Part shown: piece after piece, positions 9,001-16,839 of the stretch
Layout of the letters: every line of letters starts with the position of its first letter
How positions within the stretch are numbered: position 1 is the stretch's first letter
NCBI GenBank assembly: GCA_040905185.1
Contig: JBBDRZ010000007.1
Coordinates: 310,001-374,000, forward strand
Reading direction: 5' to 3'
From: DASTEQ01 sp040905185
GTDB lineage: Bacteria; Chloroflexota; Limnocylindria; QHBO01
Length of the DNA stretch: 64,000 bases
Program-made: the position numbers and the translations under genes
The notes under the pieces: model-generated
Database searches by the model: none
Told to the model about the DNA's origin: nothing
The model's input: only the letters and a program-made list of their open reading frames with translations

Positions 9001-9747
9001 CAGGGTCCCTGGGTTGGTGAGGGTGATCGTCGCCCCTGCGTAGTCATCGGGGCCCAGGCTGCCGGCCCGCGCGCCGGCGACGAGCTCCTCGAGGCGGGCG
9101 TGGAAGGCCGCGAAGTCAAGGGCTTCGGCGCGGCGGATGACGGGGACCATCAGGGAGCGGCTGCCGTCGGGACGCTCGACGTCCACCGCCAGCCCCAGGT
9201 TGACCGCACCCGGGTCGAGGGCGTGTGGCTTGCCCGCCACGTCCGCGAAGGCGCGGGTCATTCCAGGCTGCTCTCCGGCTGCCCGGGCAATGGCGAACCC
9301 GACCAGGTGGGTGAAGCTCACCTTGCGAGGCGCTACCCGGTCGTTGAGCTGGCGCCGCCGCGCCTCGACGGTGCCGACCGGGACGTCGCGGAACGAGGTG
9401 GCGGTGGGAACTCCCAGCGACGCCGCCATGTTGGCCGCCAATCGGGCGGCCGGTCCGCGCAGCGGCGTGGCTCCAGGCGGCGGCTCCCCAAGGGGAGCGG
9501 CCGGCTCGGGCGCGGTTGGCGCTGAAGGAGTGGTCGGCTCGGCGGGCGCCTCCGCCGGCGCGGCTTGCGCTGCGGGTCGCACTGGCTCAAATCCAGGCAA
9601 TCCCGCATCGAACAGGCGCCGCCATTCAGGCTCGACGCTGGCCGGATCGGATCGGTATTGCTCGTACACCGCCGCGATGTACCCTGCGTTCAACCCCTCC
9701 AGGGCGTCGTCGAGCGGGGAGCGACCGTTCGTGTCATCGGGCGGCAC
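6061..9747 (-). CDS. kgd: Multifunctional 2-oxoglutarate metabolism enzyme (KGD: E2-type acyltransferase fused to E1)
   Basis: A 1228-aa thiamine-diphosphate enzyme of the TCA cycle. Domains in order: an N-terminal E1 motif (residues 10-50, DDALEGLNAGYIAAVYEQY), a Pro/Ala linker (55-100), a dihydrolipoyl succinyltransferase core (about 105-310, with TYDHRVIQGAESG including catalytic H288), and the E1 dehydrogenase from about 365 to the end. The ThDP-binding region reads GDAAFAAQG and, further on, IANNQVGFTT. There is no lipoyl domain, as in mycobacterial and corynebacterial KGD, which uses the lipoyl domain of pyruvate dehydrogenase E2 in trans. The gene stands alone, with a leaderless-type promoter directly before its GTG. 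Confidence 0.95.
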   Translation of the reverse strand: MPPDDTNGRSPLDDALEGLNAGYIAAVYEQYRSDPASVEPEWRRLFDAGLPGFEPVRPAAQAAPAEAPAEPTTPSAPTAPEPAAPLGEPPPGATPLRGPAARLAANMAASLGVPTATSFRDVPVGTVEARRRQLNDRVAPRKVSFTHLVGFAIARAAGEQPGMTRAFADVAGKPHALDPGAVNLGLAVDVERPDGSRSLMVPVIRRAEALDFAAFHARLEELVAGARAGSLGPDDYAGATITLTNPGTLGTTASVPRLMPGQGTIIATGAIRDVGDARVMTITSTYDHRVIQGAESGAFLRRVAAMLDGADGFYESVADSLGLAPLPDLTAAAPERDVEPAAAAVTEAAPPSAPILTGPPGPAVTVSGADLRRMASAMALIDAYRLYGHLAAQLDPLGSPPPGDPALDPAFHGLDPGSLDRISADLLDVQVGGDTLAEVLDGLRRIYSGTIAYEVEHIANHTQRVWLRRAIESGEHRSALENKEQRRLLARLTAVEGLEHFLHKAYLGQKRFSIEGLDTMVPMLDLVLEKAAAEGTRRAVIGMAHRGRLNVLAHIVGLPVESILAEFEAGRGVERARSADVEIDDVKYHLGATGKHGTGRGRVDVTLMPNPSHLEAVDPVVEGRARAEQTDHSGPLVRQDTSRTIPILIHGDAAFAAQGVVAETFNLSRLVGYANGGTVHLIANNQVGFTTSVGEARSTTWASDLAKGFDIPIIHVNADDPEACLDAVRLAMAYRTEFAGDVVIDLVGYRRYGHNEADEPAYTQPRMYYAIARQRTVRAQYAERLVAAGVVSAKRAEELVDESRRDLLTRQAAVRKAQAEPQLDRGAEALSVEETDEPRTAVEMDALRALNEQLHSVPKDFTVHPKLVRQIRRRREALAGDEAAVEWGHAETLAFGSLLRDRVAIRLTGQDTVRGTFSQRHQTLVDAANGATWTPIQHLGESKASFEIHNSPLSEYACLGFEYGYAVTVPEVLVLWEAQFGDFVNGAEIVIDQFLIAGLAKWSQTSRLTLLLPHGYEGQGPEHSSARLERFLALGAEGNIRVAYPTTAAQYFHLLRRQGLHAEPRPLVVMTPKSLLRLAEAASRPSELAGGGWAPVVDDPDRQTDARAAAVSRVILCSGKIYYDLVMSELRAAAPETAIIRVEQLYPFPTDVLRDVLARYPHIARVGWVQEEPRNMGARKFVLPKIRPLVAHEIPLGDVSRPERSRPAEGYPGAHRAEQARIVRDAFA

Positions 9748-9753
9748 ACGCTA

Positions 9754-9759
9754 AGAATA
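9754..9759 (-). promoter_or_regulatory. -10 box of kgd (leaderless)
   Basis: TATTCT on the minus strand, 6 nt upstream of the kgd GTG start. Confidence 0.55.
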
Positions 9760-9793
9760 GAGTGGCTCGATCCACCGAACCGGAGGCGATTCC

Positions 9794-10129
9794 ATGATTG
9801 CCCGCATCTGGCGGGGTCGAACCGCGGCCAGCAAGTCGGACGACTACGTGTCGTTTCTGGAGCGGACCGGCCTCAAGGACTACCGCGAGACGGACGGCAA
9901 CCGGGGCGTCCTCCTCTTGCGCCGCGTGTCGGACGGGGTGGCGGAGTTCACGACCCTGACACTGTGGGACTCCATGGACGCCATCCGCCGCTTCGCCGGG
10001 GAGGAGCCGGAGCGGGCCCGCTACTACCCCGAGGACCATGAGTATCTCTTGGAGATGACGCCCTTCGTCGAGCACTACGAGGTCGCCTGGCACGACCTGT
10101 CCGCCTGGCGCGCCGGGGAAGAGGTCTAG
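9794..10129 (+). CDS. Small antibiotic-biosynthesis-monooxygenase-like protein (ABM fold)
   Basis: A 111-aa protein starting MIARIWRGRTA with a good ribosome site (GGAGGCGA) before the ATG. The N-terminal strand with Trp/Arg, the central FTTLTLWDSMDAIRRFAG and the EHYEVAW ending resemble the dimeric ferredoxin-like alpha-beta barrel of ABM and stress-response proteins. These have varied roles (quinone oxidation, heme degradation, unknown), so no reaction is assigned. It converges on the GNAT gene: the two stop codons share the palindrome CTAG at 10126-10129. Confidence 0.7.
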   Translation: MIARIWRGRTAASKSDDYVSFLERTGLKDYRETDGNRGVLLLRRVSDGVAEFTTLTLWDSMDAIRRFAGEEPERARYYPEDHEYLLEMTPFVEHYEVAWHDLSAWRAGEEV

Positions 10130-10725
10130 TCCAGGCTGAGGCGCACGATGGGCCGGCCTTCGGCCCGGCGCTCGACCTCGGTGAACCCCACCCGTCGGAA
10201 CATGGCCAGGGTGCCGGTGAAGACGCTCGACTGCGGGTGGCGCTCCTCGCCGGTGTCGATCGGGTAGGCCTCGAGCACCCTGGCTCCGCCAGAACGGGCG
10301 TGCTCGACCGCCGCCCGGAGCAGGGCCATGGCGATGCCCTTGCCGCGCTGAGCGCGCGGCATCCAGAAGCACACCACCGACCACACGCCGCTGTCAGCCG
10401 CCTCCGGGCTGCGCCGCCCTGGACCGATGCTCGGTGAGCGGACGACCCTCCCGTAGTCCGGTCGCGGCGCGACACTGATCCAGCCCACCGGCCGGCCGTC
10501 GCGGTATGCGATGAGTCCCGGCTTGCGTCCCGCCCGTGTCAGGCTGCTCAGGAGCGCTCGGTTGCCGGCGCCGCGTTGGCGGATGCCGCGTCCGAACTCG
10601 CCGCCCGTCTGCCGCCACCACGTGCACCAGCAGTTCCCGAACGCCCCTCCGGCTCCGAATAGCGCCACCAGGTCGTCCCAGCGGTCAGCGGTCAGGGGGT
10701 GGACCTCCAGTCCCCCCGAGGTCAT
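10126..10725 (-). CDS. GNAT-family N-acetyltransferase
   Basis: A 199-aa protein with the acetyl-CoA fold: a Trp/Cys-rich early segment (GNCWCTWWRQTGGEFG), strand PVGWISVAPR, and the pyrophosphate-binding region FWMPRAQRGKGIAMALLRAA containing the RxxGxG/A-type loop (QRGKGIA). The end (TLAMFRRVGFTEVERR) is the usual closing motif. The early CWCTWW motif is typical of a GNAT subgroup often annotated as DUF or YoaP-like. The acceptor is unknown. The ATG overlaps the stop of the upstream membrane-protein gene (ATGA, 10722-10725). Confidence 0.85.
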   Translation of the reverse strand: MTSGGLEVHPLTADRWDDLVALFGAGGAFGNCWCTWWRQTGGEFGRGIRQRGAGNRALLSSLTRAGRKPGLIAYRDGRPVGWISVAPRPDYGRVVRSPSIGPGRRSPEAADSGVWSVVCFWMPRAQRGKGIAMALLRAAVEHARSGGARVLEAYPIDTGEERHPQSSVFTGTLAMFRRVGFTEVERRAEGRPIVRLSLD

Positions 10726-11306
10726 GTCGGCTGGTCGGCGTCCGGCGGCTGGTCCGCGTCCGGCGGCTTGTCGGCGTTCCGCGGTCCGAAGAACCCGCGC
10801 AGCAGGATGAGCACCCCTATCCCGATCAGCCCCGCCGGCATGATCCACTCGGGCAGCGGAAGCGGGTCGCCACTGAGGCCGATCACCTGCTCGAAGAACA
10901 GGTAGAACCCGCCAAACAGGGCCAGGCCGACCGCGATCTGCCACATCCCGGCGTCGCGAAGCCGCGGATTCCCCGTCCGGAGTCCGCCCAGGAACGACCC
11001 GACGCCGGAGGCGGTGGGACCCACCAGGGCCCACGCGTACGCCCAGCTTTCCCAGCGGCCGGTCATGTTCTGCCAGGCCAGGAGCAGGCCGACGGTGCTG
11101 ACGACGGATCCCCCGACGAGCATCCCCAGGTTGGGCAGGAACAGCCCGAGCACCAGGAGCGCGACACCGGGGCCGATGATGAACAGCGGCCACACGTCGG
11201 CGCCCTGGAAGACGTCGAGATAGCGGACTGCGAGGAAGGCAAGACCGATGAAGATCAGGATCGCGCCCAGCACGGCGCCGGGCGGCGCCTGACGATCGAC
11301 GCTCAC
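10722..11306 (-). CDS. Multi-pass membrane protein of unknown function
   Basis: 194 aa with about five hydrophobic segments and short Gly/Pro turns (for example AVLGAILIFIGLAFLAV and GLIGIGVLILLRGFFG), arranged much like LiaF- or DUF5668-type envelope proteins. I cannot name the family with certainty. The C-terminus ends in a small repeat NADKPPDADQPPDADQPT, encoded by a near-tandem GGCTGGTC(C)GCGTCCGGC array at about 10726-10775. GTG start at 11306, overlapping the stop of the dehydratase gene (11303-11306). A TAGCAT box also lies 6 nt upstream, so it may have its own leaderless transcript. Confidence 0.65.
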   Translation of the reverse strand: MSVDRQAPPGAVLGAILIFIGLAFLAVRYLDVFQGADVWPLFIIGPGVALLVLGLFLPNLGMLVGGSVVSTVGLLLAWQNMTGRWESWAYAWALVGPTASGVGSFLGGLRTGNPRLRDAGMWQIAVGLALFGGFYLFFEQVIGLSGDPLPLPEWIMPAGLIGIGVLILLRGFFGPRNADKPPDADQPPDADQPT

Positions 11307-12301
11307 GTGCCCATGCTACCGGTCAGGGCCGCCTCGAAGGTGGCCTCGTCCACGTTTCCGCCAGTCGTCACCACGGCTGCGCGATGGCCGGCCAGCTTCC
11401 CCAGCCGGCCGCTCAGGAGCGCCGCGATGCCCAGCGCGCCGCTTCCCTCCAGCCGATGGCGGGGCCCGTTCCACGCCCAGCGCATGGCCGCCGCGATGGC
11501 GTCCTCGTCGACCAGCACCACCTCGTCCACCAGCCGCCGTGCCAGGCGCAGCGTGATCGAGCCACGCTCGATGTTGCCGGCCACGCCATCGGCCAGCGTC
11601 GGCCCGATCGGTATCCGGCGCGCGCTGCCGGTGACGAGAAACGCATGCATCGGGAACGACGCCTCCGGCTGCACCCCTACCAAGCGCACGGTGGGGCTGA
11701 TCGACTTGACCCACAGCCCGATGCCAGTGATCAGCCCGCCGCCGCCGAGCGGGATCACCAGGGTGTCGACATCGGGCCAGTCCTCGAGGATCTCGAGCCC
11801 CACCGTTCCCTGTCCAGCCACCACCTCCGGATCGTTGTACGGCGACACATACACGGCTGCCCCCAGCTCATGGCGGCGGCGGCCCTCCGGTTCAGTGTCA
11901 TCCGTGTCGCGACCGAAGATTTCGACCGTGCATCGGTCCGTCTCGAGCTCGCGCAGGTGCGACAGCTTGGCTGGCGACACGGATCCGCCAACCAGGATCG
12001 TGACCGCCAGGCCGTGCCGCGCGGCCGCGCGCGCGACCGCGATCCCGTGGTTGCCGCTGCTGGCGGTGACCAGCCGCGCGCCGCTGCCGGAGGCCGCGAT
12101 GGATGCAACCCGGGATTCGGCGCCGCGGACCTTGAACGAGCCCGTGGGCTGGAGGTGCTCGAGTTTCAGCCGGACCTCGTCCGCGCCGCAGGCCTGGGCC
12201 AGCGCCAGCGATCCGACCAGCGGCGTTCGGCTGGCGGCATCACCAATCCGCTGTCGGGCGCGGAGGATGTCGAGGGGAGTCGGGAGCGGGGGTGGGGCCA
12301 C
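11303..12301 (-). CDS. Threonine/serine dehydratase (fold-type II PLP enzyme)
   Basis: A 332-aa PLP enzyme of the threonine ammonia-lyase/serine racemase group, which deaminates threonine to 2-oxobutanoate or acts on serine. The PLP lysine is K57 in QPTGSFKVRGA, the phosphate loop is TASSGNHGIAVARAAA, and the glycine loop is LGGGGLITGIGLW. It lacks a C-terminal ACT regulatory domain, so it resembles the short catabolic form rather than the isoleucine-feedback-regulated IlvA. The GTG start lies 6 nt after a TAGACT box, a leaderless arrangement. Confidence 0.85.
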   Translation of the reverse strand: MAPPPLPTPLDILRARQRIGDAASRTPLVGSLALAQACGADEVRLKLEHLQPTGSFKVRGAESRVASIAASGSGARLVTASSGNHGIAVARAAARHGLAVTILVGGSVSPAKLSHLRELETDRCTVEIFGRDTDDTEPEGRRRHELGAAVYVSPYNDPEVVAGQGTVGLEILEDWPDVDTLVIPLGGGGLITGIGLWVKSISPTVRLVGVQPEASFPMHAFLVTGSARRIPIGPTLADGVAGNIERGSITLRLARRLVDEVVLVDEDAIAAAMRWAWNGPRHRLEGSGALGIAALLSGRLGKLAGHRAAVVTTGGNVDEATFEAALTGSMGT

Positions 12302-12307
12302 CCTCGC

Positions 12308-12313
12308 AGTCTA
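12308..12313 (-). promoter_or_regulatory. -10 box of the dehydratase gene (leaderless)
   Basis: TAGACT on the minus strand, 6 nt before the GTG at 12301. Confidence 0.55.
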
Positions 12314-12339
12314 CGGCTGGCGCGGCCAGTTGCCGCTCG

Positions 12340-15300
12340 TCAGGACCGGTCCAGGAGCCTCCGTGTCTCCTCCGCATGCCACTCCAGCCCGAGGGCCTCG
12401 AACCGGTCAATGGCATCGGTCAGCAGGGCTCTATCCTTCCGCGCCATCCCCATCGCTCGGACGGCGAACGGCGCCACGTAGGCATCCGGCCGCACCCACT
12501 GCGGAGCGTCGGCCTCGATGCGGTCTCGGTCGGTGAGGAAACCGAGACCATCCAGGAGAGCGGCCCACAGTTCCCACGCGCCGGACGTCAGCCAGCCAGG
12601 CTCCAGTGACTCCACCAGGCGGCGTGCCTCGGCACGGTCCTGGCGGGCGAGCGCCAGGCCCAGCCGTCTGGCTGCCGTGATCCTCCCGTAGCCAATCATC
12701 CCGATCGAATCCGCCTTTGCCACCAGCCGCGTGGCCTCGGCCTCGTTCCCGCCATGCACCATGCCCAGCGCGGCCATGAGAAGCAGGCCGACGTTGAACG
12801 GGCACGGCGTCGCCAGGTTGGCCTCGATCGCGTCCTCGGCCGGCTGGGTCAGCCCTCTCACCGTCTCCCAGTCGCCGACGGCAACCTCCAGTCGCATGCG
12901 CATGCCGAGTCCATGCACCCGGTGGTGGGGCGTCAGACCGGCGACCGCCTCCTGCAATCGGACGACCGTCCCCCGTGCCTGCGCCATCCTTCCGACGTTG
13001 CAGAGCAGATCCGCAGTCATGAACAGCGCGTCGGCGACGTGGTCTGGATCGGCAATCGCGGGGAGCAGGGCTGCGCGCTCGGACGCCACCTGGCCGGCCT
13101 CCACGAATTGACCCGTTTCCTGCAAGGCGCTCTGCACCGCTCCCAGGCCCATTGACAGGAACTCGACGACGTCCAGCTCATCGGCGATGGCCAGCGCCGC
13201 GTGCGCGGCGGCGAGGTCATCCTGCCAATACGCCTTCGCCACGAGGGCCCTAATCCGGTACGGCGTGCCCTCGGGAGCTACCGCCACCGCCCTCTCGATC
13301 CAGCCTTCGACCAGGCTGTCATCCAGGCGCCGCTGCCACATGCCCGCTCGCTGCGCGGTCTGGTAGGCGAGTTCGGAATACACCTGCGCCTCCGGCGCCC
13401 CGAGCTCGAGGGCTGTCTGCATGGCGGCCACGAACCCCTCGCCGTCGTACTTCAGGGCGCTGGCGTGGCCGATCTCGTACCAAAGCGAAGCTTGCGCGGC
13501 CTTTTCTGGCTCCAGCGCCACCGCCTGGCGAAGCAGGGTGAGGCCATCGTCGATCTCGTATCGGCCAACCGCGAGCTCCGCCGCCCGGCGTGACCATGCC
13601 ACGGCGCGCTCGGCGAGCCGGTCTGTCTCCTCCTCCTCGCCGGCCCAGGCCAGGTCCCGGTCCTGCGGCCGCACCGCCTCGGCGTAGTGGTGGGCGAGCA
13701 ACGGCGCCAGCTCGTCGCGCCCCTCCGCATGGCGCTCCAGCCAGGCCGCGAAGGCGGCGTGGAGCCGCGCCCGCTTGGCCTTGGGCAGGCTGGCGTACGC
13801 CACCTCCCGGGTGAGGGAGTGCTTGATTACGTACTCGCGCTCGCCGGACAGCGAGGAGCCCGCGCGGCGGCGGACGAAGTCCCTCTCCTCCAGGAGCCCG
13901 ATGTCCGGGCTTTCCTCGGCCACCAGCTCGTAGACCGGACCGGTCCAGAAGGTGCGCCCGATGACCGATGCGGCCTGCAGGGCGGCCTTCTCGGCGGTGG
14001 GAAGCAGGTCGATGCGGGCGGCCAGGATGGCCTGGATCGAATCGGGGACGGCGAACCCGGCCGGGAGCGCTCCGAACGACCAGCTGCCGTTCGTGTGTGC
14101 CAGGACGCCGCGGTCGATCAGGGTGCCGATCAGCTCCTCGACGAAGAACGGGTTGCCCTCGGCCCGGCCGACCACGAGGTCTCGAATGGCGTCCGGCACC
14201 TCGGCACCGAGCAGCTCGACCAGGAGACGGCCGGTGTCCGACGGCGGGAGGGCCTCGAGACGCATGGCCGAGATACGCCCGCGGGCACCGCCCCAGGCGG
14301 GGCGCCGGTCGAGCAGCTCGGGGCGCGCGGTGGCGAGCAGGAGCAGGGGTCCGCTCGCCTGGGTCACCAGGGTGTCGACCAGGTCGCAAAGGTCATCCTC
14401 GGCCCAGTGGAGGTCTTCGATGAGCAGGACGAGCGGCCGATCCTGGATCAGCTCGCCCAAGAAAGCGACCCACGCGTCGTGGAGCCGTTCACGGGCCACC
14501 AGGGGGTGCAGGCCCTCGGCGACGGCGTGTCCCAGGGTGAGACCCAGGTACGGGCGATCAGCCAGCCGGGCGCTGACCGCTTCGGGCGTGTCGCTCTCGG
14601 ATATCCCGAAGTGCTCTTTCAACACCTCACCCATCGGCCAGTAGGTCGTTCCCTGGCCGTACGACAGGGTCCTGCCCGTACGCCGCAGCGGCTCCGGCGA
14701 CTGGGTGCTGAGCCAGCCCCAGATCTCTCGGGTGAGCCGCGTCTTTCCCACCCCCGCGTCACCGAAGATGGAAATCAGATGCGGCTCGCCCTCGGTCACG
14801 ACGCGCTCGTACCGGTCCGTCAGCTGCGCGAACTCCGCCCCGCGCCCGACGAAGACCGACGGCAGACCGCGCACGCCGCGCGGTCGCATGAGGGTGAGGG
14901 CGCGGAGCACGGGACGGGCGGTGATCCCGCCCGGCTTGCCCTTGGCTTCGATCGTTGCCGGATCGCCGAACTCGAAGGCGCCCCGCGACGCAGCCACGGT
15001 CCGCTCCCCGGCCAGGATCTCTCCCGGAGCAGCGGCCTGCTCCAGCCGGGCGCCGACGTTGACCGCATCGCCGCTGACAAACGAGCCTCCCTCCCGCGGC
15101 CGGCCGACCACCACCTCGCCGGTGTTGATGCCAATCCGCACGGTGAGCCGGCCGCTGAACAGCTCGGTCAGCCGGCGCTGCATGGCGATCGCCGCGTGGA
15201 GGGCCCGCTCGGCGTGATCCTCGAGCGCCGCCGGCGCCCCGAATGCGGCCATCACCGCGTCGCCGGCGAACTTCTCCACCGTCCCGCCGCAGCGCTCGAC

Positions 15301-15480
15301 CTCGTCGGCCATGGCGTCGTAGAACCGGTTCAGGATCTGGCGGGTACGCTCCGGGTCCTGGTCATCGGCCAGTGCGGTTGAGCCCACGAGGTCGGCGAAC
15401 AGAACGGTGGCCAGTTTCCGCTCCTCGGCCGGGACGCCCATCTCGACCGATGCGGCGCCCTCGGGCGAGAGATACGGCAT
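12340..15480 (-). CDS. Class III adenylate/guanylate cyclase fused to AAA ATPase and TPR-like region
   Basis: A 1046-aa signalling protein. Residues 20-195 form a class III nucleotidyl cyclase domain with metal-binding Asp in LFADLVGST (D30), the second Asp in EKFAGDAVMAAFG (D74), the purine-selecting Lys K70, and the NVGARLEQA motif with transition-state Asn141 and Arg145, so the cyclase looks complete. From about 208 an AAA/signal-transduction ATPase follows (VFVGRGAEF, Walker A GDAGVGKT at 240-247, LLLIEDLHWAEDD as Walker B). The last 450 residues are alpha-helical and TPR-like. Similar proteins act as cAMP-linked sensors or transcription-factor-like switches; the ligand is unknown. A paralogue lies at 25191-27806. 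Confidence 0.88.
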   Translation of the reverse strand: MPYLSPEGAASVEMGVPAEERKLATVLFADLVGSTALADDQDPERTRQILNRFYDAMADEVERCGGTVEKFAGDAVMAAFGAPAALEDHAERALHAAIAMQRRLTELFSGRLTVRIGINTGEVVVGRPREGGSFVSGDAVNVGARLEQAAAPGEILAGERTVAASRGAFEFGDPATIEAKGKPGGITARPVLRALTLMRPRGVRGLPSVFVGRGAEFAQLTDRYERVVTEGEPHLISIFGDAGVGKTRLTREIWGWLSTQSPEPLRRTGRTLSYGQGTTYWPMGEVLKEHFGISESDTPEAVSARLADRPYLGLTLGHAVAEGLHPLVARERLHDAWVAFLGELIQDRPLVLLIEDLHWAEDDLCDLVDTLVTQASGPLLLLATARPELLDRRPAWGGARGRISAMRLEALPPSDTGRLLVELLGAEVPDAIRDLVVGRAEGNPFFVEELIGTLIDRGVLAHTNGSWSFGALPAGFAVPDSIQAILAARIDLLPTAEKAALQAASVIGRTFWTGPVYELVAEESPDIGLLEERDFVRRRAGSSLSGEREYVIKHSLTREVAYASLPKAKRARLHAAFAAWLERHAEGRDELAPLLAHHYAEAVRPQDRDLAWAGEEEETDRLAERAVAWSRRAAELAVGRYEIDDGLTLLRQAVALEPEKAAQASLWYEIGHASALKYDGEGFVAAMQTALELGAPEAQVYSELAYQTAQRAGMWQRRLDDSLVEGWIERAVAVAPEGTPYRIRALVAKAYWQDDLAAAHAALAIADELDVVEFLSMGLGAVQSALQETGQFVEAGQVASERAALLPAIADPDHVADALFMTADLLCNVGRMAQARGTVVRLQEAVAGLTPHHRVHGLGMRMRLEVAVGDWETVRGLTQPAEDAIEANLATPCPFNVGLLLMAALGMVHGGNEAEATRLVAKADSIGMIGYGRITAARRLGLALARQDRAEARRLVESLEPGWLTSGAWELWAALLDGLGFLTDRDRIEADAPQWVRPDAYVAPFAVRAMGMARKDRALLTDAIDRFEALGLEWHAEETRRLLDRS

Positions 15481-15587
15481 CGGGGATTAGTCTGGTCGTT
15501 TTGCCAGCCGCCTGGCAAGGCCGCGCGGTGGCACGCCACGGTCGGGCGTCGAGCGGAGTCGGGCGCGGGAAAGAGGGCCGCTCGGGC

Positions 15588-15950
15588 TCAGGGGACCGGT
15601 TCGATGGTCACCCGTTCGGCGAGCTCCCGCAGGCGGCGGCTGATGCGCATCAGGGCCCCCAGCCGGTCCTCGACTCGGCCTCGCTCCGCGGGCGTGACCT
15701 CGTGGCGCAGCGAGAAGTCGATCTCCTGCTTGTGGCCGGTGGCCAGGGTGAACAGCTCCTCTGCCTCCACCTGGTCGTCCGCATCGCCCGCCTCGGCCGA
15801 CTCGATGACCCGTCGCCGCGACTCGAGCACGTCGACGTAGTACGAGGTCGCCAGCCGATCGAGATCCAGCTGGTCGCCGTGCTCCCACGGCTCCGGCGGT
15901 CCGCCGAGGCCGTATTCGCGCCAGGTTCCGGGCTCAACCCTGGTTGACAT
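15588..15950 (-). CDS. Unrecognised 120-aa acidic protein
   Basis: Starts MSTRVEPGTWREYGLGGPP and is rich in Glu, Asp and Arg, with heptad-like helices (RRRVIESAEAGDADD, RGRVEDRLGALMRISRRLR) that suggest a small coiled-coil protein. No signal peptide or membrane segment is visible. It stands alone between the cyclase gene and the tRNA. Codon use resembles its neighbours, so I consider it real, but its function is unknown. Confidence 0.55.
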   Translation of the reverse strand: MSTRVEPGTWREYGLGGPPEPWEHGDQLDLDRLATSYYVDVLESRRRVIESAEAGDADDQVEAEELFTLATGHKQEIDFSLRHEVTPAERGRVEDRLGALMRISRRLRELAERVTIEPVP

Positions 15951-16078
15951 GGTCTGCAGGACACCCCCTAGGCAAGCACTTGATTGATGGTCTGACCATA
16001 CCGATATCGGTGGCCGCCGCGTAGTCGGCCGGTCGGCCTATGGCCACCCGGACGATCGGTGACCAATTGGGCCTTTGC

Positions 16079-16084
16079 TAGAAT
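16079..16084 (+). promoter_or_regulatory. -10 box of the tRNA-Gln gene
   Basis: TAGAAT lies 13 nt upstream of the tRNA 5' end, the expected distance for a short 5' leader. The -35 is weak (GTGACC at 16059-16064 or TCGGTG at 16056-16061). Confidence 0.5.
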
Positions 16085-16097
16085 CGCCAGGCCTCGC

Positions 16098-16172
16098 TGG
16101 GGTGTGGCCAAGCGGTAAGGCGCCTGACTCTGGATCAGGAGATCGAAGGTTCGAATCCTTCCGCCCCAGCCA
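16098..16172 (+). tRNA. tRNA-Gln (anticodon CTG)
   Basis: A cloverleaf can be drawn. The acceptor stem TGGGGTG pairs with CGCCCCA (one G-U), the anticodon stem CTGA/TCAG carries loop CTCTGGA with anticodon CTG, and the T-arm contains GGTTCGAATCC. The discriminator base is G at 16169 and the CCA end is encoded (16170-16172). A tyrosine-recombinase remnant starts directly after it, so the gene has served as an integration site. Confidence 0.95.
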
Positions 16173-16173
16173 A

Positions 16174-16437
16174 TCTGCCAAGGCAGCGGAGGGCGCCAGC
16201 CCCAAGACGATCAGCTGGTATCGGCTGCTCCTCGGCCGCGCGGCGCGCGATCTCGGCGCCCGTCGCCCGCTCGACGCCCTGACCCCGCCTGAGCTGCGGG
16301 CCTGGGTCCGCGACCTGCGCGCCACCCTTGCGCCGATCTCGGTGGCCGGCTACGTGCGCGGCCTGAAGGCCTTCGGCGGCTGGTGCGCCGCCGAGGAGCT
16401 GGCCGAGGCCCGGGCGCTGCGCGGCCGCTGCGGGTGA
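16174..16437 (+). pseudogene. Tyrosine recombinase (phage integrase) remnant, N-terminal core-binding domain only
   Basis: The frame directly after the tRNA reads SPKTISWYRLLLGRAARDLG, then LDALTPPELRAWVRDLRA and ISVAGYVRGLKAFGGWCAAE, which is the SAM-like core-binding domain of integrases. It stops at 16437 with no catalytic domain (no R-HxxR-Y) downstream. No start codon or ribosome site is obvious between the tRNA and the homology, so both ends are damaged. This is the relic of the element that integrated at tRNA-Gln. Confidence 0.7.
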
Positions 16438-16741
16438 CCGCGGTCGGCCCGCACACGGTCGAGATCCAGATGACCGACGACCTGCGGTTCGTGCCGGATC
16501 GGATCGTGGTCGAACTGGCCAGACGGTGACGTTCTACGCGCGTAATCGATCCGCGTCCGAGCATGAGTTCTTCATCGGCGACTCCGCCGCGCAGGACCAG
16601 CATGAGCAGCTGATGCGGTCAGGAGCCGATGTGAACATGCACGCGCGCCCCAACGACATGGTGATCATGGCGCGCGACAGCAGCGCGGCCGGCATGCGGG
16701 GCACGCTCGAGGTGGTGCGGCCCTCGCGTTCCGCCGGGTGC
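16434..16741 (+). pseudogene. Cupredoxin-like protein, frameshifted
   Basis: Two frames together give one cupredoxin-like sequence. Frame one reads TVEIQMTDDLRFVPDRIVVE and then hits TGA at 16527-16529. Frame two resumes at about 16516 with GQTVTFYARNRSASEHEFF, IGDSAAQDQHEQLMRSG and GTLEVVR. The strand pattern and the EHEF and QHE residues match small copper-binding plastocyanin/CopI-like proteins of metal-resistance islands. No signal peptide is visible upstream. A single frameshift near 16520 separates the halves; a sequencing error is the alternative. Confidence 0.6.
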
Positions 16742-16839
16742 GGCGGCGAGGGACCCCTCTCACTGCTGCGCATCGCTGGGTCCGCCGGGTCCATCCTCAT
16801 CCGGCGACATCGAGGACCGGCATCCTGCCCGGAGAGCCA

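Noticed and set aside
7486..9525. Long plus-strand frame opposite kgd
   Set aside because: Shadow of kgd; no recognisable motif and no ribosome site.
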